Part shown: piece by piece, positions 53,184-62,079 of the stretch
Position numbering within the stretch: position 1 is the first letter of the stretch
Layout of the letters: each line of letters begins with the position of its first letter
Assembly (NCBI GenBank): GCA_036273515.1
Contig: DASUHM010000088.1
Coordinates: 1-64,000 of the forward strand
Reading direction: 5' to 3'
Length of the DNA stretch: 64,000 bases
Source of the DNA: Gaiellales bacterium
Lineage (GTDB): Bacteria > Actinomycetota > Thermoleophilia > Gaiellales > JAICJC01
Program-made: the position numbers and the translations under genes
The notes under the pieces: model-generated
Told to the model about the DNA's origin: nothing
Database searches by the model: none
Seen by the model: the letters and a program-made list of their open reading frames with translations, nothing else

Positions 53184-53795
53184 TCAGGCCGCAAGCAGCG
53201 CGCGGGCCGACGCCTGCAGCGTCGCCGTCACTGCGGGCTCGTCGAGCCCCGCCAGGCGGCGCAGCTCGCGGAACGTCTCGAAGCTCGTGAGCACGAGCAG
53301 GATGCCGAGCGCCTCGGCGGTCGCGAGGCCGGGCCGGAGCCGCCGCGCCTCCTCGAGCCGCCCGAGGAGGTGGGCGAATTCGCCCCGCCGGTCGGCGCGC
53401 TGACGCGCGACCAGATCGCCGGCGGCCGGATCGACCGCAGCCGCGCCGTACAGCGGTTCGAGCACGGCCTCCTCGGAGGCCCAGAAGCCGACCGTGTGGG
53501 CGATCGCCCTGTCGAGGACGGTGGAGAGGTCGGGATCGCGCACCGTCTCGCGGATCGCGACCAGCGCCGGGTTGGCGTCGAACGTCTCGCAGATCGCGTC
53601 GACGAGGCCGACGCGGGAGCCGAAGTGCTGGTAGAGCGTCGCCCGCGACACGCCCGCGCGCGTCGCGACCTGCTCGACGGTTGCCTCGTGGAACGACCCG
53701 TCGCGCAGGAGGTCGCGCACGGCCGCGACCACGCGCTCGCGAGTGCGTGCCGACGCGCGGGGGTCACGCGCACGGACGCTGTGGCGGGTTCCCAT
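53184..53795 (-). CDS. TetR-family transcriptional repressor
   Basis: A 203-residue regulator. The N-terminal HTH is RERVVAAVRDLLRDGSFHEA then TVEQVATRAGVSRATLYQHFGS, near 18-60. The C-terminal ligand domain is helical (DRAIAHTVGFWASEEAVLEPLYGAAAVD). Divergent from the GNAT-like gene at 53889; two copies of a GTCTxGACA-containing palindrome lie between, so it likely represses both genes and responds to an unknown ligand. Confidence 0.92.
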   Translation of the reverse strand: MGTRHSVRARDPRASARTRERVVAAVRDLLRDGSFHEATVEQVATRAGVSRATLYQHFGSRVGLVDAICETFDANPALVAIRETVRDPDLSTVLDRAIAHTVGFWASEEAVLEPLYGAAAVDPAAGDLVARQRADRRGEFAHLLGRLEEARRLRPGLATAEALGILLVLTSFETFRELRRLAGLDEPAVTATLQASARALLAA

Positions 53796-53803
53796 GGACA
53801 CAT

Positions 53804-53863
53804 AGTCTAGACAGCGTGTCGGATGTCTGGTAGGGTCGGACGCGTTGTCTGGACAACGTGTCC
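53804..53863. promoter_or_regulatory. Two probable TetR operators
   Basis: AGTCTAGACAGCGTGTC (53804-53820) and TTGTCTGGACAACGTGTCC (53845-53863) share GTCTxGACAxCGTGTC. The second contains the perfect palindrome TTGTC-TG-GACAA; the first GTCTAGAC. Two copies in the divergent TetR/GNAT spacer is the usual autoregulation layout. Confidence 0.75.
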
Positions 53864-53888
53864 GGTTTTGAAAAAGGAGCCCGCTGTC

Positions 53889-54731
53889 ATGAGCGTCGCC
53901 ACCGCCGTCGATGCAGCTGCCATCGAGACCATCGAGGCGCGCGCCTGGGCCGATCTCGTCGCGGCGTGCCCTCCGCCGCACGCGGCGTCCATCGGCCTCC
54001 GGGCGCGGTGGCTCGGGGCGGCGCTCGTGCTGCAGTGCCCCGGCGGCGGGTTCGACCGCGGCCTCTTCAACCGGCCGATCGGGCTCGGCGTCGTCGAGCC
54101 GGCCTCGCGGGCCGACGTCGCCGCCATCGTCGCGGGGTTCGAGGCTGCCGGCGTCGGCCGCTCCATGATCGTCTCCCAGCCGCAGTGCCGGCCGGATGCC
54201 TACCTCGACTGGCTGGCCGAGCTCGGCCTGGAGGCGCGCGGAGCGTGGGACCGGGTGGTTCGCGGCGGCGCGCCGCTCGCGACGACCGCCGGCGGCGAGA
54301 CGGCGCGCGGCTTTGCCGTCTCGCCCGTGGACGCGGGCACGGTCGACGAGTGGATCGACCTCCTGGTCGGCGTCTACCGCGTCGACGCGGGCCCGTGGCT
54401 GCGGGCGCTCCACGGGCGGCCGGGCTGGCGCCACTATCTGGCCACGGAGGACGGCACCCCGGTCGCCGCCCGCAGCATGTACCTGCCCGGCCCGGGCGCG
54501 ACCGCGTTTCTCGCCATCGACGGCCCCGTGCCCGGCGTGATGACGGCCGACTATGAGCCCGACGCCGCGATCCTCGCCCGCATCGTCGAGGACGGCCTGC
54601 GTCATGGTGCCCGCGGGTTCGCCGCCGACATCGAGGCGCCGTCCCCGGCCAGGGACACGCCGGCGTACGGAACCTTCGCCCGGCTCGGGTTCACGGTGCC
54701 GTACACGCGCACGCATCACATGGGAAGGTGA
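53889..54731 (+). CDS. GNAT-like acetyltransferase, TetR neighbour
   Basis: A 280-residue protein with a C-terminal GNAT-like half: HYLATEDGTPVAARSMYLPG, ADYEPDAAILARIVEDGLRHGARGFAADIEAPSP, and YGTFARLGFTVPYTRTHHMG (typical end motif). The N-terminal half may be a degenerate second GNAT fold (GVGRSMIVSQPQCRPDAYLD ... LGLEARGAWDRVVRG). AAGGAG precedes ATG 53889. Controlled by the adjacent TetR gene; substrate unknown. Confidence 0.8.
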   Translation: MSVATAVDAAAIETIEARAWADLVAACPPPHAASIGLRARWLGAALVLQCPGGGFDRGLFNRPIGLGVVEPASRADVAAIVAGFEAAGVGRSMIVSQPQCRPDAYLDWLAELGLEARGAWDRVVRGGAPLATTAGGETARGFAVSPVDAGTVDEWIDLLVGVYRVDAGPWLRALHGRPGWRHYLATEDGTPVAARSMYLPGPGATAFLAIDGPVPGVMTADYEPDAAILARIVEDGLRHGARGFAADIEAPSPARDTPAYGTFARLGFTVPYTRTHHMGR

Positions 54732-54735
54732 TTGG

Positions 54736-54796
54736 TTCCACGCCTCCGTGCGTCCTGGGCGGCTGCGAACCGAGCAGCGCAAGGACGCAGGGAGCG
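54736..54796. repeat. Second dispersed repeat family, copy B
   Basis: Matches the reverse complement of 38244-38304: TCCACGCC, CGTCCTGGGCGGC, GCGCAAGGACGCA. It folds as TGCGTCCT ... AGGACGCA with inner GCTGC/GCAGC. It begins 4 bases after the stop of the GNAT gene and lies between convergent genes. The rest of the gap to 55006 has no gene. Confidence 0.75.
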
Positions 54797-55006
54797 TTCA
54801 TATCGGGCCGAAATATGGGCGCGACCGAAGCGCAGCCCCAGCAGCGACCCGCACCCCCACCAAGAGCCTGATATCCAGGCGCGCGCGGGCGTGGAACCGA
54901 TCGCCTTGGTCCGGGGGCGATCGCGCCTGCCTGCGATCGGTGACGCGATCGCCCCCGCGGGGCTCGGGCCTCCTCCGAGTGATCCCAGTCTGCGCCGCAG
55001 CCGGCG

Positions 55007-57700
55007 CTACGGCGTCGGGGACATCCCGCTGGCCCGCCTGCCCGCGAGCTCGGCCCGGTTGCGGATGCCGAGCTTTCGGAAGATGCGCGAAAGGTGGGCC
55101 TCGACGGTCTTCTCGCTGATCCAGAGCGCCGCGGCGATCTCCTTGTTCATCTTGCCCTCGGCGACGAGGCTCGCCACCTCCAGCTCGGCCGGGGTCAGCT
55201 CGTCGCGGCGGGAGGCCTCCTTGCGGAGGACCTTGCCGCTGCGGGCGAGCGCCGAGGTCGCCTGCTCCTCCCAGGGAGCCGCGCCGAGCCGCTCGAACTC
55301 CTCGCGGGCGGCGTCCAGCATGCGCCGCGACTCGACCCGGGCGCCGGCCCGGCGCAGCGCATCGCCCCAGGCGAGGGCCGTGCGTCCCTTCGCGAACCGG
55401 TCGCCGGTCTCGGCGTGCAGCTCCCACGCGCGCTGGAACCGGGCGGCGCCGTCGTCGCTCACGAGCGCCTCGGCCCGCTCGGCCAGGGCCAGCGCGGAGT
55501 CGCGCCCCGAGCGGGTGGCGGCCTCGTGCAGGGCGGTCGCCTCTGCCGCAGCCTCCTCGGCCCGGCCGCAGCGCATCAGAGCCTCGACGAGGTCGGCGCC
55601 GACGACGGGATGGGTGGTCGCGTCGGCGATCTCGCACTCGCGCTTGATCGCGAGCGCCGCGCCGAGCGCGTCGGCCGCCGTCTCGGCGGCACCGGACGCG
55701 AGCGCGTGCAGGCCGCGGCAGGCGCGCACGCACATGCGCTGGTAGGGCAGGTCGAGGCGCTCGGACAGCGACTCCTGGTGGGCGAGCATCTCCTCGTCCA
55801 GCCGGCCCTGGGCGGCCCCGAGCCAGGTGAGGATGCTGAGCCCCCAGCACTCGTCGTTCGCGCGGCCGAGCTGGCGGGCGAGCCGCACGGCCCGCTGGCA
55901 GTCGGCCTGCGCACCCTCCCACGCGCCGGTGATGCGGCGCAGCCAGGCCCGGCTGATGAGCGGATAGGTGAGCGCCCCCGGCGCAGCCTGCTCGCATTCG
56001 TCGATCACGTCGTCGAGCGCCGTCCCCGCCCGGTCGATCCGCTCGGCGAACGCGAGCGTCATGCACAGGTACGCGCGCAGCTGCGGGTCGGAGACGACCT
56101 CCGGCGTGCGGGCCGCCTGATCGGCCGCCGCCTCGATGTCGCGCTCGGCCGAGACGGCGTCGCCGAGGAAGACGAGCGAGGCCGCCCGGGCGATCCGGGC
56201 CGACAGCCCGAGCGCGTCGCCGGGCGGGGCCAGGTCGAGCGCGCGGGTCGCCGCCGACAGCGCCTGCTGCGGCCGCCCGGCCCGGATCGAGGGGTCGACG
56301 GACTCGATGAAGAGCGCCGCGGCCGCGACGGGGTCGGCGTCCTCCAGCCGGTGGGCGGTGCGCAGGAGGCGGGCGCCGGCGGTCAGGGTCGAGCCGGTGC
56401 GGGCGTCGATCCGGCCACGCAGCAACTCGACGCGGGCCACCTCGGCCGGGGTGCGGACGTCGCCCTCGACCTCGTCGAGGATCGCGTAGGCCGCATCGCC
56501 CCGGCCGCTCACGTGGGCCGCCTCGGCCGCGAGCAGCAACCGCCGCCGCCGCTCGGCCGGGTCGGCGCTCAGGCCGCCGGCGCGCTGGTACCACTCGATC
56601 GTCGCGACGGCGCCGCCGCGCACGCCGACGTCCGAGGCCAGCCGCTCGACGGCGGCCGCGAGCTCCTCGTCCGGCTCCACCGCGGCGGCCGCGCTGTGGC
56701 CGACGCGCTCCCATTCGAGCTCCGGCTCGATGCACGCGAGCGCGAGCGCCTCGTGGGCCCGGCGCCGGTCGGGGCCGCTCGCGCCGGCGGTGACGGCGGT
56801 GCGGATCAGCGGGTGGCGGAAGCGCATGCGGCCCGGCTCGACGCGGATCAGGCCGGCGCCCTCGGCCGGCGCGAACGCCTCGTCCGAGAGCCCCTGGGCG
56901 GCCATCGCCCGGCCGATCACGGCCGGTCCCTCCGACTGGCAGGTCGCCAGCAGGAGCAGCGCTGCCCGGCAGGGCCCGGGCAGCGTCTCGACCATCCCCG
57001 CGTAGGCCTCCTCGAGCGTCGAGCGGCCCGGCTCGAAGCGGCCGTCCTCGAACGTGGCCAGCTCGACCAGCGCGAGCGGATTGCCGGCGGCGTCACGCAC
57101 GGCGGCCTCGAGGCCCGTCGGGGTGAGCCCGCGCCGCTCGAGCAGGTCGCGCGACTGGCTTGCCGTGAGCGGCCGCGGGTGGACGGACGGGATCCCGGTC
57201 AGTCCGGGCGTGCGGGTGGCGATCAGGAGGGCGATCGGGTCGGCGCCGATGCGGCGGGCGGCGAAGCCGATCGCCTCGGCCGACGCGGCGTCGAGCCAGT
57301 GGGCGTCGTCGACGAGGACGAGCAGCGGCTGCGGCGCGGCCGCCGCGCAGATGAGGTTGAAGCTGCCGACGAGCACCGCCAGGCGGTCGGCGGGCCGGGG
57401 CGGGCCGATCGCGAGGGCGCTCTCGAGCGCCTCCGCCTGGCGTTCCGGCAGTGCTCCGATCGAGTCGACGAGCGGCGTGAGCAGGTCGACGAGGGCCGCG
57501 AACGGCACGGCGGTCTCGCTCTGCACGCCGCGCGCGTGCACGATCCGCATCTCGTCCGCCCGGGCGGCGGCGTAGTCGAGCAGCGACGTCTTGCCGATCC
57601 CGGGCTCGCCGCAGATCGCGAGTGCGCCGCCGCGGCCTGCCCGTGCCTCGTCGAGCAGCCGGTCGACGCTTGTGCACTCGTCCACCCTGCCCACAAGCAT
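55007..57700 (-). CDS. LuxR-type large ATP-binding regulator (LAL/MalT-like)
   Basis: An 897-residue transcription factor: N-terminal AAA-like NTPase with Walker A CGEPGIGKTSLLDYAAA near 30-45 and Walker B LLVLVDDAHWLDAASAEAI, a long helical tetratricopeptide-like middle rich in ALA/LEA repeats, and a C-terminal LuxR HTH (LTPAELEVASLVAEGKMNKEIAAALWISEKTVEAHLSRIF KLGIRNRAEL region) near 835-885. Typical LAL regulator of actinobacteria. ATG 57700 is preferred to an upstream in-frame start. TACAAT lies 10 bases before it. Target unknown; the divergent surface-protein gene is a candidate. Confidence 0.92.
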   Translation of the reverse strand: MLVGRVDECTSVDRLLDEARAGRGGALAICGEPGIGKTSLLDYAAARADEMRIVHARGVQSETAVPFAALVDLLTPLVDSIGALPERQAEALESALAIGPPRPADRLAVLVGSFNLICAAAAPQPLLVLVDDAHWLDAASAEAIGFAARRIGADPIALLIATRTPGLTGIPSVHPRPLTASQSRDLLERRGLTPTGLEAAVRDAAGNPLALVELATFEDGRFEPGRSTLEEAYAGMVETLPGPCRAALLLLATCQSEGPAVIGRAMAAQGLSDEAFAPAEGAGLIRVEPGRMRFRHPLIRTAVTAGASGPDRRRAHEALALACIEPELEWERVGHSAAAAVEPDEELAAAVERLASDVGVRGGAVATIEWYQRAGGLSADPAERRRRLLLAAEAAHVSGRGDAAYAILDEVEGDVRTPAEVARVELLRGRIDARTGSTLTAGARLLRTAHRLEDADPVAAAALFIESVDPSIRAGRPQQALSAATRALDLAPPGDALGLSARIARAASLVFLGDAVSAERDIEAAADQAARTPEVVSDPQLRAYLCMTLAFAERIDRAGTALDDVIDECEQAAPGALTYPLISRAWLRRITGAWEGAQADCQRAVRLARQLGRANDECWGLSILTWLGAAQGRLDEEMLAHQESLSERLDLPYQRMCVRACRGLHALASGAAETAADALGAALAIKRECEIADATTHPVVGADLVEALMRCGRAEEAAAEATALHEAATRSGRDSALALAERAEALVSDDGAARFQRAWELHAETGDRFAKGRTALAWGDALRRAGARVESRRMLDAAREEFERLGAAPWEEQATSALARSGKVLRKEASRRDELTPAELEVASLVAEGKMNKEIAAALWISEKTVEAHLSRIFRKLGIRNRAELAGRRASGMSPTP

Positions 57701-57852
57701 GACGCTGCAGATTGTACAGATTGTTGCGTTCTTCTGTCCTGGCGAGTTTGCGAAGGGCGGGGGATATCCCCGACGCCCGGTCACCCTGGCCGTTCCTAGG
57801 TTGGGTCGCACCTTGCGGCGACCGCCGCGAGGAATCCGAAGGGGAGAGCACC

Positions 57853-59025
57853 ATGACCGAGGAGTGCAGACTGAAAGACGCCGGGTGGTGGTTTGCGGCG
57901 GCGTTCGGCGTCATCGTCGCCGTCGCGCTTGCCATGCCCGGCATGGCCCGCGCGGCGGGCATCGCCGACCCGGACGACGTCCACGGGAAGCTGGACATCG
58001 CGAGCGTGTCCCAGGAGCACGGGGCGACGGGGCCGGTCGTCCACACGATCTCAACGTACGGGCCGTGGCGCAGCCGGGCGATCGCCCTGCGCCGCAGCTC
58101 GTTCTTCCTGATCGACTTCGACACCTCCGGCGACGCCCACGCAGAGCGGATCGCGCTCGTCTACCGGGATCACGGCGTCCTGCGGGTCGCCGTCGTCACA
58201 CGCAAGGGCCACCTGCTCGGCTTCGGCTCGGCCACACGGCCGAACGCACGGTCGATCCGGGTCTCGGTCCCGCGCACGCTGCTCGGGAAGCCGAACGGCT
58301 ACCACTGGCGCCTGTTCTCCGTGTACTTCGGGGCCGGCTGCGCAGCGGGGTGCGTCGACCGGGCCCCGAACAGCGGCCAGGCGCTGCACGACCTCGCCGC
58401 GCCGACCATCACGTTCCCGAAGCAGGGCCTGCCGGCCTCGACGACGACGGCCGTCCAGTTCGGGGTCATCGACACGGGTCACTCCGGCCTGGCCACCTGG
58501 ACGCTGCAGGGCCGCAACGTCGGCGACACGACCTGGACCGACATCGCCAGCGGCGTCGGCAGCGGCAACCAGTCGGTGACGGTGAACCGGGCGGAGGGTG
58601 ACCGGCGCGAGTTCCAGGTCGTCGCCACCGACCGCGCGGGGAACTCGGCCACCAGCCGGGTCCGGCGGATCAACTTCCCGTTCGACGACGCCAACGCCGG
58701 CATGACCTACACCGGTACGTGGGCGACGACGGGCGCCGACTCGCTGGACTACCTGGGCACGCTCCACACGTCGAGCGACACCGCCACGCCGGCGACCGTG
58801 GCGTTCACGTTCCAGGGCTCGTCGGTGGCGGTCATCGCCCGCGGGTCGTGCGGCAACGCCACCGTCGCGATCGACGGCGGCACGGCCCAGCCGGCCGCCC
58901 AGCTGTGCGCCAACGAGCACCGCGCGATCGTGTTCTCGGCGCCGGCCGACGCGACCGCGGCGCACGTCCTCACGCTGACGGTCACGGGCGGGACGTTCAG
59001 CCTCGACGGCATCGTCGTCCGCTAG
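57853..59025 (+). CDS. Secreted multidomain surface protein
   Basis: A 390-residue exported protein: signal peptide (WWFAAAFGVIVAVALAMPGMARAAG), an N-terminal beta domain with HTISTYGPWRSRAIALRRSSF, a fibronectin-like or Ig-like region (STTTAVQFGVIDTGHSGLAT ... EFQVVATDRAGNSATSRVR), and a C-terminal carbohydrate-binding-like sandwich (YTGTWATTGADSL ... VAFTFQGSSVAVIARGSCGN ... LTVTGGTFSLDGIVVR). AAGGGGAGAGCACC precedes the ATG. Role: perhaps cell-surface binding; ligand unknown. Confidence 0.75.
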   Translation: MTEECRLKDAGWWFAAAFGVIVAVALAMPGMARAAGIADPDDVHGKLDIASVSQEHGATGPVVHTISTYGPWRSRAIALRRSSFFLIDFDTSGDAHAERIALVYRDHGVLRVAVVTRKGHLLGFGSATRPNARSIRVSVPRTLLGKPNGYHWRLFSVYFGAGCAAGCVDRAPNSGQALHDLAAPTITFPKQGLPASTTTAVQFGVIDTGHSGLATWTLQGRNVGDTTWTDIASGVGSGNQSVTVNRAEGDRREFQVVATDRAGNSATSRVRRINFPFDDANAGMTYTGTWATTGADSLDYLGTLHTSSDTATPATVAFTFQGSSVAVIARGSCGNATVAIDGGTAQPAAQLCANEHRAIVFSAPADATAAHVLTLTVTGGTFSLDGIVVR

Positions 59026-59080
59026 CGATCAACCCACCGGAGGGCGGCGCCCGCCGCGGAAGGATGGGCGCCGCCCCCGC

Positions 59081-59086
59081 TACAGT
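59081..59086 (+). promoter_or_regulatory. -10 element of the sensor kinase gene
   Basis: TACAGT ends 7 bases before GTG 59094. An alternative ATG at 59064 lies upstream of it and would need another promoter. Confidence 0.55.
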
Positions 59087-59093
59087 CCTGGAC

Positions 59094-60521
59094 GTGAAAG
59101 GGCGTGATGGCGGGACACGACCGCCGTCCGCGGCACTCCCGGGCGATCTCTCCGAGACGGCACAGGCCGTCGCGATCGCGCGGGCGAGCGACGCGGTCAT
59201 GGTCGAGGTGAGCGAGGGGTTCTGCGCCCTCGTCGGGCGCCCGCGTGCCGAGATCCTCGGCAAGACGGCCGACCAGCTCGGGATCAGCGACCGGGCCCGG
59301 GTCGACTGGCTGATCGACCGCTTCCCCGAGCGCGGCCGCAGCCACCGCCAGCGGCGGGTGTTCGAGACGCCGGAGGGGCCGCGGCTGGCCGAGCTCGACA
59401 TCCACGGCATCGAGCTCGCCGGCGAGCGGATGATCGTCTCGGTGATCACCCCCGTCCCGGCCGATGAGCCGCACGGCGACGTCGAGGTGCTGGCGGCGGT
59501 GCTCGACGCGGCGCCGCTGGGGATGGTGCTCTTCGGCCCCGACCTGCGGATCGTGCGCGTGAACCGCGCGGTGGAGCGAATCGGGACGATCCGGCCGGAG
59601 CACCTGGGCAAGCGTCTGCTGGATGCGTTCCCACAGGTGAGCCCGGAGATCGTCGCAGCTGTCAAGGAGGTCTTCGCCGGCGGCGACCCGGTGGTGGGGC
59701 TCGAGTCGACCGGCGTCGACGGCCGCGCCTACCTCCTGACGATGTTCCCCGTGCGCAACGCGGTCGACCAGGTCGAGCAGGTCGGGTGTCTGTTCCTGGA
59801 CGTGTCCGACCGCGTCTCGGCCGAGCGGGCGCTTGCCGTCAGCGATCAGCGCCGCCGCGAGATCCTCGCCACCATGCTCCAGGCCGAGGAGGTCGAGCGC
59901 AGCCGCATCGCCACCGAGCTGCACGACGACACCGTCCAGGTGATGGCCGCGTCGCTGATGGCGCTCGACCGCGCCGCCCTGGTGGCCACGAAGGCGGGCG
60001 TCGAGCGGCTGGCGTCGGCGCTCGGGATCGCCCGGGGGACGCTCGAGGAGGCGACCGAGCGGACGCGGCGGCTGATGTTCGAGCTCCGCCCCGCCGTCCT
60101 GCACGACCACGGGATCGTCGCCGCCATGCGGCTGCTGGCCGGGCAGATCGCCCAGGAGGTGGGGGCGACGAGCGAGGTCACGGGCCCCGGCGGCCGCTAC
60201 GACCTCGCGGTGGAGGAGGTCGTCTACCGGTCCGCCCAGGAGGCGCTCGCGAATGTGCGCAAGCACGCCCGCGCGAGCACGATCGTGGTGCGCATCGTCG
60301 AGCACGACGGCGTGCTCGAGAGCGAGGTGGCCGACGACGGCTGCGGGTTCGACCTCGACGAGGTGCGCGCGCGGCCCGGCGCCGCCCTGCACATGGGGCT
60401 CGACGGCATGGTCGAGCGGGTGCGCGCCGCCGGCGGCGAGGTCACGATCGACACCGAGCCGGGCGCCGGGACGCGGGTGCGCTTCGCCGTTCCGACCGAG
60501 CTTTCGTCTCCGCGAGCGTAG
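59094..60521 (+). CDS. NarL-type sensor histidine kinase with two PAS domains
   Basis: A 475-residue cytoplasmic kinase without transmembrane helices. Two PAS-like domains (AIARASDAVMVEVSEGFCAL ... ; AVLDAAPLGMVLFGPDLRIV), then HisKA_3 with the phospho-acceptor His in EVERSRIATELHDDTVQVMA near 280, and a HATPase domain (EEVVYRSAQEALANVRKHAR; VADDGCGFDLDE; GLDGMVERVRAAGGEVTIDT). No response regulator is adjacent, so its partner is elsewhere. Start GTG 59094 chosen for the -10 spacing; ATG 59064 is the alternative. Confidence 0.9.
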   Translation: MKGRDGGTRPPSAALPGDLSETAQAVAIARASDAVMVEVSEGFCALVGRPRAEILGKTADQLGISDRARVDWLIDRFPERGRSHRQRRVFETPEGPRLAELDIHGIELAGERMIVSVITPVPADEPHGDVEVLAAVLDAAPLGMVLFGPDLRIVRVNRAVERIGTIRPEHLGKRLLDAFPQVSPEIVAAVKEVFAGGDPVVGLESTGVDGRAYLLTMFPVRNAVDQVEQVGCLFLDVSDRVSAERALAVSDQRRREILATMLQAEEVERSRIATELHDDTVQVMAASLMALDRAALVATKAGVERLASALGIARGTLEEATERTRRLMFELRPAVLHDHGIVAAMRLLAGQIAQEVGATSEVTGPGGRYDLAVEEVVYRSAQEALANVRKHARASTIVVRIVEHDGVLESEVADDGCGFDLDEVRARPGAALHMGLDGMVERVRAAGGEVTIDTEPGAGTRVRFAVPTELSSPRA

Positions 60522-60619
60522 TCCGCCCCGAAAGGGTGGGAGCGGCTCCCCCGGAAGCGGGGGGTGCGTGTACTGCGTAATGCGGGCACGTTTCGGGGAA
60601 ACCCGCCGATTACCAGAAC

Positions 60620-60823
60620 ATGAGCGCCGAAGGCACCCCACCACCGATCCTCGCCTACGAGACCCAGGCCCGCTACGGGCCGGGCGAAGCGTGGATCACC
60701 CTCGACGTGAGCGCCTCGCACGCGCTCGCCGTCGACGAGGCGTTCTTCCGCCGTGACCCGTGGGGGCGCAAGCCGACCGAGGTGCGGGTGCGGTCGATCG
60801 TCCAGCAGCCGAAGCCCGAGTAG
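60620..60823 (+). CDS. Small hypothetical protein
   Basis: Sixty-seven residues: PPILAYETQARYGPGEAWIT, LDVSASHALAVDEAFFRRDP, EVRVRSIVQQPKPE. No clear ribosome site or -10. Coding bias is reasonable. No family recognised. Confidence 0.55.
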   Translation: MSAEGTPPPILAYETQARYGPGEAWITLDVSASHALAVDEAFFRRDPWGRKPTEVRVRSIVQQPKPE

Positions 60824-60856
60824 GCCTCCGTCACGGCCGCGCGCGCGGCGGTCGCC

Positions 60857-60862
60857 TACGCT
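60857..60862 (+). promoter_or_regulatory. -10 element of the molybdopterin membrane gene
   Basis: TACGCT exactly 6 bases before GTG 60869. Confidence 0.65.
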
Positions 60863-60868
60863 TGGGGC

Positions 60869-61831
60869 GTGCGGCGGCGTGTCGACCTGGTGCTCCTGGG
60901 GACGGCGCTCGCGGCCTCGTTGGCGACGGGCGTGCTCGGCCTGTGGGTGAGCGAGCGCCACGCGGGGCTGGTGGTGTGGGCGCACGGCGCCGCCGGCATG
61001 GCCGTGATCGCGCTCGTCTGGTCGAAGCTCGGCGTCATCCGGCGCGGCCTGCGGCGGCGATGGCCGGAGGTGGGCGGGTCGCTCGCAGGCGCGGTGTTCG
61101 CGGTCGGGCTGCTGGGCTTCGGCCTCGCCCACTCGGCAGGCGTCGGCGACGTCGGGCCGGTGACGGCGCTCGGCTGGCACATCGCATTCGCCCTCGCCCT
61201 CGTGCCGCTGGTCGTCGTCCATCTGGCGACGCGGCCGGTGTTGCTGCGGCGCGGCGACCTGACCCGGGCGGCGTTCCTGCGGCTCGCCGCCTTCACCGCC
61301 GCCGGCGTGGCGGCCAAGCTCACCTTCGACCGCACGCTCGGCGCGCGCCGGGCGGCCACCGGCTCGCTCGCGCAGCCGCGGCCGTCGCCGACCGTCTGGA
61401 TCGACGACTCGACGCCGCAGATCGACGTGGCCGCCTGGCGCGTGGATGTCGGTGGACACCGGCTGGGGCTTGCCGACCTCGCCCGCCTGCCCCAGCACGA
61501 GTGGACGTGCACGCTCGACTGCACGAGCGGCTGGTACGCGCGCAACCGCTGGCGCGGCGTGCTCGTCTCGGACCTGCCGCTCGCGCTCCCGGCCGGGACG
61601 GGCAGCCTGGAGGTGCGCTCGGCGACCGGCTATAAGCGCCGGTTCGACCCCCGAAGCGTGCCCGGCCTGATGCTCGCGACCCACCTCGATGGCGCGCCGA
61701 TCGCACCCGGGAACGGCGCGCCGGTGCGCCTGGTCGCCGCCGGCCGGCGCGGCTTCTGGTGGGTGAAGTGGGTCACGTCGGTGCGCCCGAGCTCGCGGCC
61801 GGCGTGGTGGCAGTCCCCGTTCCCGCTCTAG
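60869..61831 (+). CDS. Membrane cytochrome-b-like / molybdopterin oxidoreductase fusion
   Basis: A 320-residue protein. Residues 1-150 hold about four transmembrane helices with spaced His (SERHAGLVVWAHGAAGMAV; LGFGLAHSAGV; WHIAFALALVPLVVVHLATR), fitting a diheme b-type anchor. The outside C-terminal half resembles a sulfite-oxidase-type molybdopterin domain (IDVAAWRVDVGGHRL; the Mo-ligand Cys in CTLDCTSGWYARNRWRGVLVSDL; FWWVKWVTSV). It is short for a full Mo domain. Probable electron transfer between quinone pool and an unknown substrate. Confidence 0.82.
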   Translation: MRRRVDLVLLGTALAASLATGVLGLWVSERHAGLVVWAHGAAGMAVIALVWSKLGVIRRGLRRRWPEVGGSLAGAVFAVGLLGFGLAHSAGVGDVGPVTALGWHIAFALALVPLVVVHLATRPVLLRRGDLTRAAFLRLAAFTAAGVAAKLTFDRTLGARRAATGSLAQPRPSPTVWIDDSTPQIDVAAWRVDVGGHRLGLADLARLPQHEWTCTLDCTSGWYARNRWRGVLVSDLPLALPAGTGSLEVRSATGYKRRFDPRSVPGLMLATHLDGAPIAPGNGAPVRLVAAGRRGFWWVKWVTSVRPSSRPAWWQSPFPL

Positions 61832-61838
61832 CCGGGAC

Positions 61839-61844
61839 TACCAT
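61839..61844 (+). promoter_or_regulatory. -10 element, leaderless
   Basis: TACCAT exactly 6 bases before ATG 61851. Confidence 0.65.
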
Positions 61845-61850
61845 TCGGGC

Positions 61851-62069
61851 ATGCCTCCCGATGAGCTCGAGGTGGCCGCCAATCGCGCCTTCGACGAGGC
61901 GCTCGATCGGATGGGCGCCGACGTCTGCGTCTTCTCGGTCGACCTGGCGATCGACGAGATCGCGGCGGATCTCGGCGTCAAGCCGGGGGACGATGCGCGG
62001 GTGCGCGTGCTCCTGCGCGAGCGGTTCGGCCTCGCGGTTCATCCCGCCGACCGCGCGGCCAGCAGCTAG
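61851..62069 (+). CDS. Small hypothetical protein
   Basis: Seventy-two residues, acidic and helical: DELEVAANRAFDEALDRMGA, VFSVDLAIDEIAADLGVKPG, RVRVLLRERFGLAVH. No family recognised. Leaderless start; ends 10 bases before the next gene's ATG. Confidence 0.6.
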   Translation: MPPDELEVAANRAFDEALDRMGADVCVFSVDLAIDEIAADLGVKPGDDARVRVLLRERFGLAVHPADRAASS

Positions 62070-62072
62070 CCT
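62067..62072 (+). promoter_or_regulatory. -10 element, leaderless
   Basis: TAGCCT, overlapping the previous stop codon, ends 7 bases before ATG 62080. Confidence 0.55.
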
Positions 62073-62079
62073 TGCGCGG

